This document shows positions 37,101 to 47,175 of a DNA stretch of 64,000 nucleotides, in pieces. The DNA comes from an uncultured Bacteroidales bacterium (GTDB lineage Bacteria > Bacteroidota > Bacteroidia > Bacteroidales > SZUA-534): contig CADASL010000008.1 of NCBI GenBank assembly GCA_902790595.1, positions 62,001 through 126,000 of the forward strand, read 5' to 3'. Numbering within the stretch: the stretch's first letter is position 1; every line of letters begins with the position of its first letter. The translations under genes were made by a program, and so were the position numbers. Below the pieces are notes generated by a model. That model did no database searches. It had not been told where the DNA came from and saw nothing but the letters and a program-made list of their open reading frames with translations.

Positions 37101-38070
37101 AACAATGGCACAATTGACTAAGAATGCAAATCAAATAGGTGATATGCCGCTGGCCAATGTAACCGTTAAGGTTGTCTACGCTAACGACTATAGTGGCAGC
37201 ACCGACATTGCAACCGTTTCGTTTCTCGGCAAAACTCTGAAAAGCGGTGAAACAACCTTCAAAGTTCCTGCTTATAGCCCGGCATTTCTTTCTGTTGCGC
37301 TGTCAACCTTCAACGTTAGTAATAAATACTATACTTATACAGTAAAAGTCAACGGAGAGTATTTTGACAATTTGGCATACGAGTATGAAGTGGCAAACGA
37401 GAATGTTTATAACTCGGGAAATGTGTCTACGTTTAACTATAATACCAGCTTTTGCAAAAGCAGTTTATCAAATATAAAAATTGGAAGTAAAGAAAAGGAC
37501 GATACTTATAATAATCGGGCTTTCTATCAAGACCCCAAATACATATATGTTGATGTTGTTGATGCTATTCAAGACATTGACCTTAATGATGGTAGACCTA
37601 AACATCAATCGGGATATACAGATATGGAATATTTCGAGAACCGTTTGCTTATAGGCGTAACTAATGCACAATACAATGATTCTTATGGTGACCAATATTT
37701 AGTACAACTATACAATGGTGGAGATGCGTCACCGCGTATTGGTGTTAAACCTCGTTGGTATAGGTGGAGTGACAAGACCTGGAATCCCACAGACGACTAC
37801 AATGAGTGGGAAGCAGCTATGGGATTGGTTCATATGTCTAATTATAATCAAAGTGCAACTTTCATAAAACCCATATATGCCAAAGTGCCGAATTTTATTT
37901 ACAAAAACACTTTTACAACAAAAACAGTGTACAAAGTCGGAACGGAATCTGGTACGGGTTTGGGACGTAATGGTTTGAATGCTAATATGAACAACCAAGT
38001 TGTTGGCCCGTTTAATCAAACAAACAACACAATAGTGATAGAAGTGTCTTCATACACTGTAGTGAACTAA
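34189..38070 (+). CDS. Giant repeat-rich surface fibre-like protein
   Basis: The 1293-residue protein has a signal peptide (SVATFAQ) and an N-terminal domain common in Bacteroidota exported proteins (APQGFSYQAVVRDAQNALVANQTVDVTLTI, to about 125). A long region (about 150-980) follows, made of YAKTADV, TYAKKSDIPA and SGGQADSVDL modules and 13-residue TTAKLNDTLAEYA repeats. A heptad-like helix (LQQQIAALQTTMAQLT) leads to a C-terminal domain of about 300 residues that I do not recognise. The layout recalls trimeric phage tail-fibre or adhesin stalks with a receptor-binding tip. There is no T9SS sorting domain at the C-terminus. The tip-coding DNA (about 37300-38070) is more AT-rich than the stalk. 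ATG 34189 was chosen to start directly at the signal peptide. Confidence 0.88.
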   Translation: MRKITSLVAALLLSVATFAQAPQGFSYQAVVRDAQNALVANQTVDVTLTITAEVGGVAAQSYTETHSVTTNANGLFTLVVGQGESSQKLSDIKWNVPGAVYNLRTETAYGTATTQLMSVPFALYAEQAGELDYQKLAKTLTSDDVQAVLGYVKAEQLADYVKKSDIPAGANLDNYVLNDSLVLLIANVEATYAKKSDIPAPTDLSSYAKTADVEATYAKKSDIQAAADMSDYVKADTLSQYALNTSLKSYISKEAFADYILSGGNIESVDLDVYAKTADVDATYAKKSDIPAATDLSGYAKTADVASDYVTKETFDAYVLSGGQSDSVDLTVFAKTTDVEATYAKKSDIPAAADLSGYAKNDTLSQYALNTSLASYVTKEAFDAYVLSGGQADSVDLTAFAKTADVEKTYAKKSDIPAPADLSGYAKAADVVSKETFANYILGAGNPDAADLSVYAKTADVASTYVTKEAFDNYVSNGGQADSVDLSAYAKTADVEATYAKKSELPEMDNYVTVKDLNDTLGYYLTSESNGQALLGWFYTKSDVDALISDKVTDSDLQSVTDQFLTKETFDAYVLSGGQADSVDLTVYAKTADVAATYAKKSDIPAAVNLGNYVTKDSLNILVEHQSLADYAKTSDLAGYAVAADVNSEFAFQNHYNDSVYLRKANADYTYAKRSDVAYTIGYVNDSIDFYYAKKADVASTYVTKETFDNYVLSGGQADSVDLTVYAKTADVAATYAKKSDIPAAVNLSNYVVKDSLNILVEHQSLAAYATKANLNDTLADYAKTADLSAKANTADLATVATSGSYNDLTNTPTGLSAFENDTEYVTASELDAQGYLTEHQSLAAYAKIDTLGNFATQAKLNDTLAVYTKAADVEAAYATKTEVAGKQDVIDDIETIRIGANLGATALQEHQSLADYATTAKLNDTLAEYATTAKLNDTLAEYATTAKLNDTLDAYATLSQLQQQIAALQTTMAQLTKNANQIGDMPLANVTVKVVYANDYSGSTDIATVSFLGKTLKSGETTFKVPAYSPAFLSVALSTFNVSNKYYTYTVKVNGEYFDNLAYEYEVANENVYNSGNVSTFNYNTSFCKSSLSNIKIGSKEKDDTYNNRAFYQDPKYIYVDVVDAIQDIDLNDGRPKHQSGYTDMEYFENRLLIGVTNAQYNDSYGDQYLVQLYNGGDASPRIGVKPRWYRWSDKTWNPTDDYNEWEAAMGLVHMSNYNQSATFIKPIYAKVPNFIYKNTFTTKTVYKVGTESGTGLGRNGLNANMNNQVVGPFNQTNNTIVIEVSSYTVVN
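34740..37062 (+). repeat. Internal repeats of the fibre gene
   Basis: About ten copies of the AAGAAATCGGACATTCCGG-type unit (encoding KKSDIPA) and five copies of a TTGAGTGGCGGTCAAGCC-type unit are spaced irregularly (about 200-410 bases). At 36940-37055 a 39-base unit encoding TTAKLNDTLAEYA occurs three times almost without change. Such repeats can change in number by recombination. Confidence 0.85.
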
Positions 38071-38120
38071 TGTGAAGCAGTTAAAGCTGTTTACAGCCCT
38101 CTGCACAGCGCAAAAGTAAA

Positions 38121-38156
38121 AACCCCTCTCCCGGCCTTGCGGCTGGGGGAGGGGTT
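38121..38156. terminator. Strong bidirectional hairpin after the fibre gene
   Basis: AACCCCTCTCCCGGCC pairs with GGCTGGGGGAGGGGTT around TTGC. It lies between two convergent genes, preceded by an A-run and followed by TTCTTGTTTG, so it can serve both. Confidence 0.75.
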
Positions 38157-38242
38157 CTTGTTTGTGGAAGTTTATCTCTTACGAGTTTTGCATTATCGTC
38201 ATCAACTATGTGCTGTGTGTCGATTCTGTATTGTCTTTAAAA

Positions 38243-39637
38243 TCATTCCTCCTCTGCAAACATCGGGTCCCAAGCGGGCAGACGTGTCGGTTTTTGTTTC
38301 AACAGATTAAGGATTTCGGCCGAGCAATATTTTCGGTTCACCACCACGCGGAACATATATTCGCAGAACCATTCGTCGGTCATAATCAGGTGCCCCTGCT
38401 GGCCGTAGCTGGCTCCCCAGCTGTTCTGAACCTTCCATTTCAGCGGCTTGTCATTGGCGTCGAGGTCAACAGCCACAAGCGTCATAGCGTGCGATGAGCC
38501 GCTGTCGAACGTCAGGATGCGCTGGCGTTTGTCCATTGCGAAAGTGGTGCCCAAGAGGCTGCCGTAGTCGTAGTTGTTCAGGTCGAGAATGCCGTTTTTG
38601 CGGTTGAGGCATTTGGCAACATCGCAGCTGAAATACATTGCCGCGCTGTCCTTGAGGCTTGCAATGGCGGCTTGTTTCAGGTCGTCGATGTCAAGGTTCA
38701 CGTAGAGCCAGTTGTGGCCGTCGTAGAGGTGGCGGTCGCAGTCAATCTCGTAAACCTGGTTGTACGGGCGGCTGGGGTCGTTCATCAGCATCACATAGTC
38801 GGCATACAAATCCTCGTCGCCGCAGATTTCGCGGTAGAACTCAAGCGGGGTGTAGGTTTTCGGTGTCCCGATGGTCTTTCCGTTGGCGTCTTTGGGTGCC
38901 CAAGTGAACTGGCTCACCGGCTCGCCGTAGGCCAGCACAAGCATTCGGTAGATGGTTTTAAGTTGCTCAACTTTAAGCTGTTCCAGCGATTTCTGATTGG
39001 CGCCCGACTCGGCTTTTTCGCGCAAAGCTATGCCGAACTCGCGCAGTTTGCGTTTCAGCACGCCGTCAATTTCCGATGTGTTGTCGCTGTTGTATGTCTC
39101 TGCCATAACATCCTGAGGCACAAGGCCGTACTTGGTCGCCAAATCGGCCACTCCGGTGTAGGTGCCGCCGTCGCTGAGCGGATTCTGGAACAGCCAGCGC
39201 ACCATCTGGTCGTCGATGGGCTTGTTGCGGGTGTCGATTATGCACTGAAGGAACAGGTTGCTTTTCTCCAGCTGGTCGTAGAAGAACATATGTATCTGGC
39301 TGAAAAAGAAATTCTTGATGCCGTATTTCTTCATCGCTTTGGCGCGAAGGACATTTGTGCCGGTGAAGAGCCAGCATCGGCCGCTGCTTTGCTGGTCGCT
39401 GATGCCGGTGTACGGCACCTCAACGCTGAAATATGTGTCGGGAGCGGCGGTGTTGTCGAGGTTCAGCGCCAGCGATTTGAGCGAGTTTGCGCTTATGGCG
39501 TTGCGTAACGCCTTGTCGGTCACGGTGTTCTCGTAGCTTTTTTGCAGAGTCTGCAGCACTTGCGGCGTTATCGTCTCCTGCGCTATCAGGTTGGCCGACG
39601 CAAACGTCAAAGCCGAAAAAAAGAGTATGCGTTTCAT
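38243..39637 (-). CDS. Secreted C1-family aminopeptidase (bleomycin hydrolase/PepC type)
   Basis: The 464-residue protein has a signal peptide (SANLIAQ) and the papain-like triad of the C1B family. Cys88 is in QQSSGRCWLF, His383 in SGSSHAMTLV and Asn405 in KVQNSWGASYG. Bleomycin hydrolase-type enzymes are normally cytoplasmic hexamers, whereas Bacteroidota often carry exported versions. Here the signal peptide indicates periplasmic or surface peptide degradation. ATG 39637 gives the signal; the longer frame from 39727 adds 30 residues that overlap the divergent promoter region. It is convergent with the fibre gene and divergent from the nucleoid-associated protein gene. Confidence 0.92.
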   Translation of the reverse strand: MKRILFFSALTFASANLIAQETITPQVLQTLQKSYENTVTDKALRNAISANSLKSLALNLDNTAAPDTYFSVEVPYTGISDQQSSGRCWLFTGTNVLRAKAMKKYGIKNFFFSQIHMFFYDQLEKSNLFLQCIIDTRNKPIDDQMVRWLFQNPLSDGGTYTGVADLATKYGLVPQDVMAETYNSDNTSEIDGVLKRKLREFGIALREKAESGANQKSLEQLKVEQLKTIYRMLVLAYGEPVSQFTWAPKDANGKTIGTPKTYTPLEFYREICGDEDLYADYVMLMNDPSRPYNQVYEIDCDRHLYDGHNWLYVNLDIDDLKQAAIASLKDSAAMYFSCDVAKCLNRKNGILDLNNYDYGSLLGTTFAMDKRQRILTFDSGSSHAMTLVAVDLDANDKPLKWKVQNSWGASYGQQGHLIMTDEWFCEYMFRVVVNRKYCSAEILNLLKQKPTRLPAWDPMFAEEE

Positions 39638-39751
39638 TAGTTTATGTTTTAATTGTTCGATAAAATCAGAGGTTACAACCGTCGGTTGTATGCGGTAAAT
39701 GTAATGCGTTTTTTCGTTTGTCGGCAACCTTTACATTCTTCTCTCTTTTAC

Positions 39752-39759
39752 TACATTTG
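39752..39759 (+). promoter_or_regulatory. Putative -7 element for the nucleoid-associated protein gene
   Basis: TACATTTG matches TAnnTTTG and lies 19 bases before the ATG at 39779. It falls inside the longer reading frame, which supports the shorter start. Confidence 0.55.
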
Positions 39760-39778
39760 CAACCTAAACATAAAAATT

Positions 39779-40825
39779 ATGCTCGATTATAGCGAAGTAA
39801 CACTGAATCAGATTGTTGTGCACAACATCGGCAGCCGCTCCGAGGAGCAGGGCGTGCAGATTTCAAAAGCACCGACGCAAATCTTCGACGAGACGGCCGA
39901 GGAGATTCTGAAGACATATTTCCTGTCGCATTTCAAAACCGAATACTTCTACCAGTTTGTGGATAACGAAGATTTACAGCAAAATGCGGTTTACGACTGC
40001 GTCAGCAAGGTGTTCGACGACAATGCGCAGTTCTATCAGCAATCCACCAACATCGCCTGGCATCTGTACGAGAAATCCAACCACCCCAACATCAAGACAG
40101 GTGAGTTCTATATGGTCTATTTTAGTGGTATTCTGATAGATGGACAGGCAATCGACGCCATCGGAATCTTCAAATCGGAAAATAAGGACACATATATAAA
40201 GGTGTGCCAGCAAGGCGAAAGCTATGGTGTTGAGTACGAAAACGGCATCAATATCAAGAAGTTGGATAAAGGCTGTCTTATCTTCAACGTCGACCGTGAG
40301 ACGGGCTACCAAGTTGCCATTGTCGACAGCACCAACCGTGGCGATGAGGCAATGTACTGGCGCGACAGTTTCCTGAGCGTTATGCCGCGCGAGAACGAGT
40401 ATTACCAGACCAACCAGCTGTTCGATATCTGCAAGAATTTCAGCCACGACATTCTGACTTCGCAGAACAAGGTTGACAAAGCCGACCAGGTTACGTTTAT
40501 GAAGCGTGCCGAGCAGTTCTTCAACACCAACGACTTTTACGACAACGAAAAGTTCAAGGATGAAGTTATTGGCAACGAGCAGATTAGCAACGCCTTCGAG
40601 GACTACAAACGCAAGTTCGAGAATCAAAAAATGCTCTCGCCGGTTGACCAGTTCGACATTTCGGGCGAGGCCGTTAAGCGCGGCAAGAAATACTTCCGCA
40701 GCGTGATTAAACTCGACAAGAATTTCCACATCTACGTGCACGCCAATCCCGATTACATTGAGAAGGGATTTGACGAGCACAAAGGATTGAAATTCTATAA
40801 GTTATTCTTTAGCAATGAAGAATAA
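39779..40825 (+). CDS. Nucleoid-associated protein (NdpA/YejK, 37-kDa family)
   Basis: The 348-residue product matches the NA37 family (PF04245): N-terminal VTLNQIVVHNIGSRSEEQGVQISK, central FYMVYFSGILIDGQAIDAIGIFKSENKD and C-terminal HIYVHANPDYIEKGFDE. YejK associates with the nucleoid in E. coli with unclear function; related proteins occur in phage-defence and plasmid contexts. The Bacteroidota type, as here, is a single-copy housekeeping-like gene. ATG 39779 follows a good -7 box. Downstream, 169 bases of heptad-rich DNA separate it from the next gene. Confidence 0.88.
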   Translation: MLDYSEVTLNQIVVHNIGSRSEEQGVQISKAPTQIFDETAEEILKTYFLSHFKTEYFYQFVDNEDLQQNAVYDCVSKVFDDNAQFYQQSTNIAWHLYEKSNHPNIKTGEFYMVYFSGILIDGQAIDAIGIFKSENKDTYIKVCQQGESYGVEYENGINIKKLDKGCLIFNVDRETGYQVAIVDSTNRGDEAMYWRDSFLSVMPRENEYYQTNQLFDICKNFSHDILTSQNKVDKADQVTFMKRAEQFFNTNDFYDNEKFKDEVIGNEQISNAFEDYKRKFENQKMLSPVDQFDISGEAVKRGKKYFRSVIKLDKNFHIYVHANPDYIEKGFDEHKGLKFYKLFFSNEE

Positions 40826-40832
40826 ATAATGG

Positions 40833-40990
40833 TATTGGGTGTTAGGTGTTTGGTATTTGTGGATTTATAATTACGAATTATGAATTACGAGTTAGGAACA
40901 AGAATCATTACACATTAAACTTTACACTTTACTCAACCTTTTAAACTCTAAACTTTCAAACTTAAAACTTCTAAAACTTAAAACTCATAC
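40833..40990. repeat. Heptad-rich intergenic tract
   Basis: The first part is made of G/T words such as TATTGGG, TGTTAGG and TGTTTGG (the complement of CCCAATA-type words). The second part is made of A/C/T words such as TAAACTT, TACACTT and TAAACTC. Both keep a 7-base step. Confidence 0.6.
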
Positions 40991-40994
40991 AACT

Positions 40995-41282
40995 ATGGCA
41001 AGCAAAAGACAACTTAAAGGCGACATCACTTTCATTGTCAAAGAGATGGTTAGCGAATGTATTGCATACACAATGATGGTTCCGAATGTCGACATCAAGG
41101 CCACCGAGGACCTGATAAACGACATTCTGGATTATTACGGCAAGGCTCTGGCCGACATCAACGCTGCTCGCAAGGCCGCAGCAGGCGAGCGCGGCGACAA
41201 TCTGAAAGCCATCCGCAACGACGCCCGTCAGAAGGTGACAGAATTCGTTGGGCGTATGGCAAAACTCGGCGAAAGCAAATAA
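40995..41282 (+). CDS. Small conserved protein of unknown function
   Basis: The 95-residue product ([18 protein letters not shown] ... [15 protein letters not shown]) looks like an all-helical cytoplasmic protein, with no signal peptide or metal motif. Proteins of this type occur widely in Bacteroidota, but I cannot name a function. The frame is clean and ends 70 bases before thrS, whose promoter lies in the gap, so it is likely a separate transcript. Confidence 0.75.
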   Translation: MASKRQLKGDITFIVKEMVSECIAYTMMVPNVDIKATEDLINDILDYYGKALADINAARKAAAGERGDNLKAIRNDARQKVTEFVGRMAKLGESK

Positions 41283-41294
41283 AAAAGAAAACTA

Positions 41295-41325
41295 TTGGCA
41301 AAACGGAACACAAATAGTACCTTTG
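41295..41325 (+). promoter_or_regulatory. Near-consensus Bacteroidota promoter for thrS-infC-rpmI-rplT
   Basis: A -33 TTG (41295-41297) is followed 20 bases later by the -7 box TACCTTTG (41318-41325). This is the best promoter match in the window, 27 bases before the thrS ATG. Confidence 0.75.
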
Positions 41326-41352
41326 CCGACCATTTTTAGTGGACGTATTATT

Positions 41353-43293
<1,941 letters not shown>

Positions 43294-43311
43294 TTATAGG
43301 AGATTCAAACT

Positions 43312-43863
43312 ATTATCGAGAACAAGCCACAACGGAAGCCGGCATCGGACGACAAGGCTTCCAACAGGATTAACGAGGAAATCATCGCACCGCGCGTGCG
43401 TTTGGTTGGCGACAATGTGGAGCAAGGCATCTACAGCATTCGTGACGCAATGAAAATTGCCGACGAGCTGGGTGTCGATTTGGTTGAAATTTCGCCTAAC
43501 GCCGACCCACCGGTCTGCAAGGCGATTGACTACAGCAAGTTCCTTTATGCTCTGAAAAAGAAGCAGAAAGAAATGAAAGCCAATGCTTCGAAAGTTGTAA
43601 TCAAGGTTATCCGTTTCGGGCCGCAGACTGACGAGCACGACTTTAACTTCAAGAAAAACCACGCCATCAAGTTCCTTGAGGAAGGCGCAAAGGTGAAAGT
43701 TTACGTGTTCTTCAAAGGTCGCTCAATCCTGTTCAAAGACCAAGGCGAACTTGTTCTGCTGCGGTTGGCCAACGAGCTCGAGGACTACGGAAAAGTCGAG
43801 CAACTGCCTACTCTCGAGGGCAAACGAATGATAATGACTATTGTACCGAAAAAGAAAAAATAA
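43312..43863 (+). CDS. infC: Translation initiation factor IF-3 (AUU start)
   Basis: The 183-residue protein begins at an ATT codon at 43312, preceded by AGGAG at 43300. Its N-terminal part reads [19 protein letters not shown] before the conserved [12 protein letters not shown]. Starting instead at the GTG at 43396 would delete the conserved NRINEEI segment. IF-3 binds the 30S subunit and rejects non-canonical starts, and an AUU start in its own gene is the classic autoregulation device known from E. coli. The C-terminal domain [21 protein letters not shown] is intact. It leads into rpmI after 19 bases. Confidence 0.95.
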   Translation: MIENKPQRKPASDDKASNRINEEIIAPRVRLVGDNVEQGIYSIRDAMKIADELGVDLVEISPNADPPVCKAIDYSKFLYALKKKQKEMKANASKVVIKVIRFGPQTDEHDFNFKKNHAIKFLEEGAKVKVYVFFKGRSILFKDQGELVLLRLANELEDYGKVEQLPTLEGKRMIMTIVPKKKK

Positions 43864-43882
43864 ATTTAAATTTTGTACAGTT

Positions 43883-44080
43883 ATGCCTAAAATGAAAACC
43901 AATTCCGGCGCAAAGAAAAGATTCGTGCTTACAGGCACCGGAAAAATCAAAAGAAAACACGCTTACAAAAGCCACATCCTGACCAAGAAAGGGACAAAGC
44001 AGAAGCGTAACCTGACTTATTTCACAACCGTTGACAAGGCTGATGTTAAGAACATCAAACTTTGCCTGGCAATGAAATAA
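43883..44080 (+). CDS. rpmI: 50S ribosomal protein L35
   Basis: The 65-residue basic protein [14 protein letters not shown] ... has the L35 signature [18 protein letters not shown]. It lies between infC and rplT in the standard bacterial order. The start at 43883 gives the invariant MPKMKT; an upstream ATG in the same frame overlaps infC and is rejected. Confidence 0.96.
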   Translation: MPKMKTNSGAKKRFVLTGTGKIKRKHAYKSHILTKKGTKQKRNLTYFTTVDKADVKNIKLCLAMK

Positions 44081-44182
44081 GCCGAAAAAGAAATTAAATT
44101 TTAATTGTTTAACCGCGAATGTATTAGCTGTCGAAGTTTCCTAAAGGAGAGGAACGCTAACCATTCCTAAAATCGTAAAATT

Positions 44183-44527
44183 ATGCCGCGTTCAGTAAAT
44201 CACGTAGCTTCAAGAGCAAGAAGGAAGAAAATTTTAAAACAAACCAAAGGTAATTTCCTTGGCCGCGCCAATGTGTGGACCGTTGCCAAAAACACCTTTG
44301 AAAAAGGCCAACAATACGCCTATCGCGACCGCCGCAACAAGAAACGCTCATTCCGCGCTTTGTGGATTCAGCGTATCAACGCTGGCGCTCGCCAATATGG
44401 GTTGTCATACTCAGAACTCATAGGCAAACTGGCGAAAGCCAACGTTGAAATCAACCGCAAAGTCCTTGCCGACCTTGCAATGAACCAACCAAAGGCTTTC
44501 GAAGCCGTTGTTAATTCGGTAAAATAA
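44183..44527 (+). CDS. rplT: 50S ribosomal protein L20
   Basis: The 114-residue protein has the L20 signature: [25 protein letters not shown], then [21 protein letters not shown] and [11 protein letters not shown]. It binds 23S rRNA early in 50S assembly. The 102-base gap after rpmI contains AAAGGAGAGGAACG followed by a CCATTCC complement, which may form a small leader structure. L20 autoregulates this operon in other bacteria, but no homologous structure can be confirmed here. A terminator follows at 44559. Confidence 0.96.
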   Translation: MPRSVNHVASRARRKKILKQTKGNFLGRANVWTVAKNTFEKGQQYAYRDRRNKKRSFRALWIQRINAGARQYGLSYSELIGKLAKANVEINRKVLADLAMNQPKAFEAVVNSVK

Positions 44528-44558
44528 ATCAAGATTTTTCGATTGAGGTACAATATGA

Positions 44559-44586
44559 AGCCGTTCCTTTCGGGACGGCTTTTTTT
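44559..44586 (+). terminator. Terminator of the thrS-rplT operon
   Basis: AGCCGTTCC pairs with GGGACGGCT around a TTTC loop and is followed by seven T residues. Confidence 0.88.
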
Positions 44587-44657
44587 GTGGGGTGAGATTG
44601 AAAGGAATATATCATTGTTTGTGAAATATTTTCCCTTTCATCTTTTGCCATAGAAAT

Positions 44658-44665
44658 TATATTTG
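44658..44665 (+). promoter_or_regulatory. Putative -7 element for the flavin reductase gene
   Basis: TATATTTG matches TAnnTTTG and lies 24 bases before the ATG at 44690. The -33 region is not clear. Confidence 0.5.
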
Positions 44666-44689
44666 CATCCGTTAACAAAAACGCGAGAA

Positions 44690-45262
44690 ATGGCAAAACA
44701 GACCTGGCGACCTGGAACAATGATTTATCCGCTGCCTGCGGTGCTGGTGAGTTGCGGCCGAATGGACGGCGAACGCAACGTTTTCACCGCTTCGTGGACG
44801 GGCACCATCTGTTCCGACCCGGCAATGTGCTACGTGTCAATCCGCAAGAGCCGCCACTCGTACAACATTATCAAAGAGTCGGGCGAGTTTGTCATCAATC
44901 TGACTAACAGCGAGTTGGCGAAGGCTACCGATTGGTGCGGCGTGAAATCGGGACGCGAAGTGGACAAGTTTGAAGCGATGGGGCTGACGCCAATCAAGGC
45001 CACTCAAGTTGCCGCCCCGATGATAGACGAATCGCCCGTCAATATTGAGTGCAAAGTGGTTGAGATTAAAGAACTTGGCTCACACGATATGTTCATTGCC
45101 AACGTGGTGGCCGTGAACGCCGACGAGAAATATATGAACCCAAAAACGGGTGCCTTCGACCTTGGCGCGGCCGATATGATTGCCTATATGCACGGCCAAT
45201 ACTACAAGTTGGGCAAGCGGATTGGCAAATTCGGGTGGACGGTTGAGAAGAAACGCAAATAA
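44690..45262 (+). CDS. Flavin reductase-like FMN-binding protein
   Basis: The 190-residue product belongs to the flavin reductase/flavoredoxin-like split-barrel family: PLPAVLVSCG, FTASWTGTICSDPAMCYVSIRKSRHSYNIIKESGEFVINL and a C-terminal HGQYYKLGKRIG. These bind FMN and reduce it with NAD(P)H or pass electrons to partners; the electron donor here is unknown. ATG 44690 sits after a -7 box, whereas the longer frame includes the box. A ClC gene follows after 42 bases and may be cotranscribed. Confidence 0.88.
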   Translation: MAKQTWRPGTMIYPLPAVLVSCGRMDGERNVFTASWTGTICSDPAMCYVSIRKSRHSYNIIKESGEFVINLTNSELAKATDWCGVKSGREVDKFEAMGLTPIKATQVAAPMIDESPVNIECKVVEIKELGSHDMFIANVVAVNADEKYMNPKTGAFDLGAADMIAYMHGQYYKLGKRIGKFGWTVEKKRK

Positions 45263-45304
45263 GATTTGATTAACAGTTGAAATTCAGCGTTTTTCGGTAG
45301 AAAT

Positions 45305-47116
45305 ATGATTGGCAGCATAAAATCGATTTTCAAACTCCGCATCAAGATTCCGTTTATTGAGCGGCTTCACATCTGGCGCGGCATACATCTGACTGAAAAT
45401 CAGTTTATTCTGATTTTGAGTTTTGTTGTCGGCCTGTTGAGCGGACTGGCTGCCGTGGTTCTGAAAAACACCATCCACCTGACCTATCAGTTTGTGCTGA
45501 AGGCAATTAACTCTGGTTTTGGAAGTTACATCTACCTTGCGTTGCCTGCCGTGGGCATTCTGCTCACCACGCTCTGGATAAAATTCCACGTCAAAGACAA
45601 CATCTCGCACGGTATTACCCGCGTATTGTTCTGTATATCACGCAAAAACGGCATCATCAAGGCGCACAACACCTACACTGGCATAGTGGGCAGTTCGCTC
45701 ACCATCGGGTTTGGTGGTTCGGTTGGTGCCGAAGCGCCGATAGTGCTCACGGGCGCGGCCATCGGCAGCAATCTGGCGCGGCTTTTCAAACTTAATTATA
45801 AGCAAGTTATACTGATGATTGGCTGCGGCGCCGCGGGTGCTGTGGCTGGCATTTTCAAGGCCCCGATTGCGGGGTTGGTCTTCACGCTCGAAGTGCTGAT
45901 GCTCGATATGACAATGGCTTCGCTGGCGCCGCTCTTGATTTCGGCCGTCACAGCCACGCTGATGTCGTACTTTTTCCTTGGCAGCGAAGCCACGCTCTGC
46001 ACCCTTCCGCAACCGCCCACCTTCGAACTGCACAATATTCCACTCTACCTGATACTTGGCGTGGCCGCGGGGCTCATCGGCTGGTACTTCACGGCAACAT
46101 CGATGCGGATGGAAAAGTGGTTCAGCAAGATACTGAACCCGTGGAAGAAAATCGCCATCGGCGGTGTGATTCTGGGGCTGCTCATCTGGCTTTTCCCGCC
46201 GCTCTTCGGCGAAGGTTATGACGCTCTGCGCGAGATACTTACGGGCGACGGACTGCGCATTCTCGACCACTCAATGTTCAGTCAGTTTGGCGACGGCGTC
46301 TGGGTGGTTGTTGCGTACTGCGCTCTAATGCTGATTTTCAAAGTGATAGCCACATCGGCAACCACAGGCGCGGGCGGCATTGGCGGTGTGTTCGCACCAT
46401 CGCTCTTTATGGGCGGCGTGCTCGGTTATATGATGGCGTATCTGCTTAATTGTCTGGATTTTATTAGCGTAAGCGAAGTTAATTTCGCCCTTGTCGGGAT
46501 GGCCGCTTTTATGTCGGCACTGATGCACGCGCCACTCACAGGCATCTTCCTGATTGCCGAAATCACGGGCGGCTACAATCTGTTTGTTCCGCTGATGGTG
46601 GCGTCGGTAAGTGCTTATGTCACAATCTATTACTTTGAACCGCACAGCATCTACACCAAACGTCTCGCGCAAAGCGGCGACCTGATAACCCACAACAAAG
46701 ACCGCGCCGCCCTGACGCTGATGCGTCTTGAAAAGGAAGTTGAGCACGACCTGACCGAAGTGGGCCCCGACCAAACTCTGCGCGACCTTGTGAACGCCAT
46801 CTCGCACTCGCGCCGCAACATTTTCCCCGTGGTCGATGAAGAAGGCAAACTGATGGGAATCGTCCTGCTCGACGACATTCGTAAGATAATGTTCAACACC
46901 GAGATGTACGACAACACCTATATATATGAGTTGATGGTGATGCCGCCCGACACCGTGAAAACCACCGACACAATGGATGTGGTGATGGAAAAATTCGAAA
47001 AATCAGGCGCCTGGAACCTGCCCGTCATCAAAAACGGATTGTATATGGGATATATCTCAAAATCAAAAATTTACACCGCATACCGCAAGGTGCTGCTTAA
47101 TTTTGCGGAAGAATAG
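45305..47116 (+). CDS. ClC-family chloride transporter/channel with C-terminal CBS pair
   Basis: The 603-residue protein has a ClC membrane core (about 1-440) and two CBS domains (about 455-600). The gating Glu is present as Glu143 in GGSVGAEAPIV, GIGGVFAPSLFMGG is the GxFxP motif, and a Tyr in ITGGYNLFVP fits the inner gate. The GSGIP motif is replaced by SHGIT. At the position of the E. coli proton glutamate (Glu203) there is Val197, next to Glu196 in FTLEVLML, as seen in ClC channels. This could mean uncoupled chloride flow, but some prokaryotic exchangers also lack that Glu. CBS domains often bind adenine nucleotides. Confidence 0.9.
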   Translation: MIGSIKSIFKLRIKIPFIERLHIWRGIHLTENQFILILSFVVGLLSGLAAVVLKNTIHLTYQFVLKAINSGFGSYIYLALPAVGILLTTLWIKFHVKDNISHGITRVLFCISRKNGIIKAHNTYTGIVGSSLTIGFGGSVGAEAPIVLTGAAIGSNLARLFKLNYKQVILMIGCGAAGAVAGIFKAPIAGLVFTLEVLMLDMTMASLAPLLISAVTATLMSYFFLGSEATLCTLPQPPTFELHNIPLYLILGVAAGLIGWYFTATSMRMEKWFSKILNPWKKIAIGGVILGLLIWLFPPLFGEGYDALREILTGDGLRILDHSMFSQFGDGVWVVVAYCALMLIFKVIATSATTGAGGIGGVFAPSLFMGGVLGYMMAYLLNCLDFISVSEVNFALVGMAAFMSALMHAPLTGIFLIAEITGGYNLFVPLMVASVSAYVTIYYFEPHSIYTKRLAQSGDLITHNKDRAALTLMRLEKEVEHDLTEVGPDQTLRDLVNAISHSRRNIFPVVDEEGKLMGIVLLDDIRKIMFNTEMYDNTYIYELMVMPPDTVKTTDTMDVVMEKFEKSGAWNLPVIKNGLYMGYISKSKIYTAYRKVLLNFAEE

Positions 47117-47122
47117 GATTCC

Positions 47123-47175
47123 AAAGTCCGACTAAAAAGTGTGTCAATAGCACAAAAAGTCCGAATAAAAAGTGT
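47123..47175 (+). repeat. Pair of 20-bp direct repeats at the edge of the accessory island
   Basis: AAGTCCGACTAAAAAGTGT (from 47124) recurs as AAGTCCGAATAAAAAGTGT (from 47157) with one change; the starts are 33 bases apart. They lie just after the ClC gene. The remaining bases to 47369 are AT-rich with no visible gene. Confidence 0.6.
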
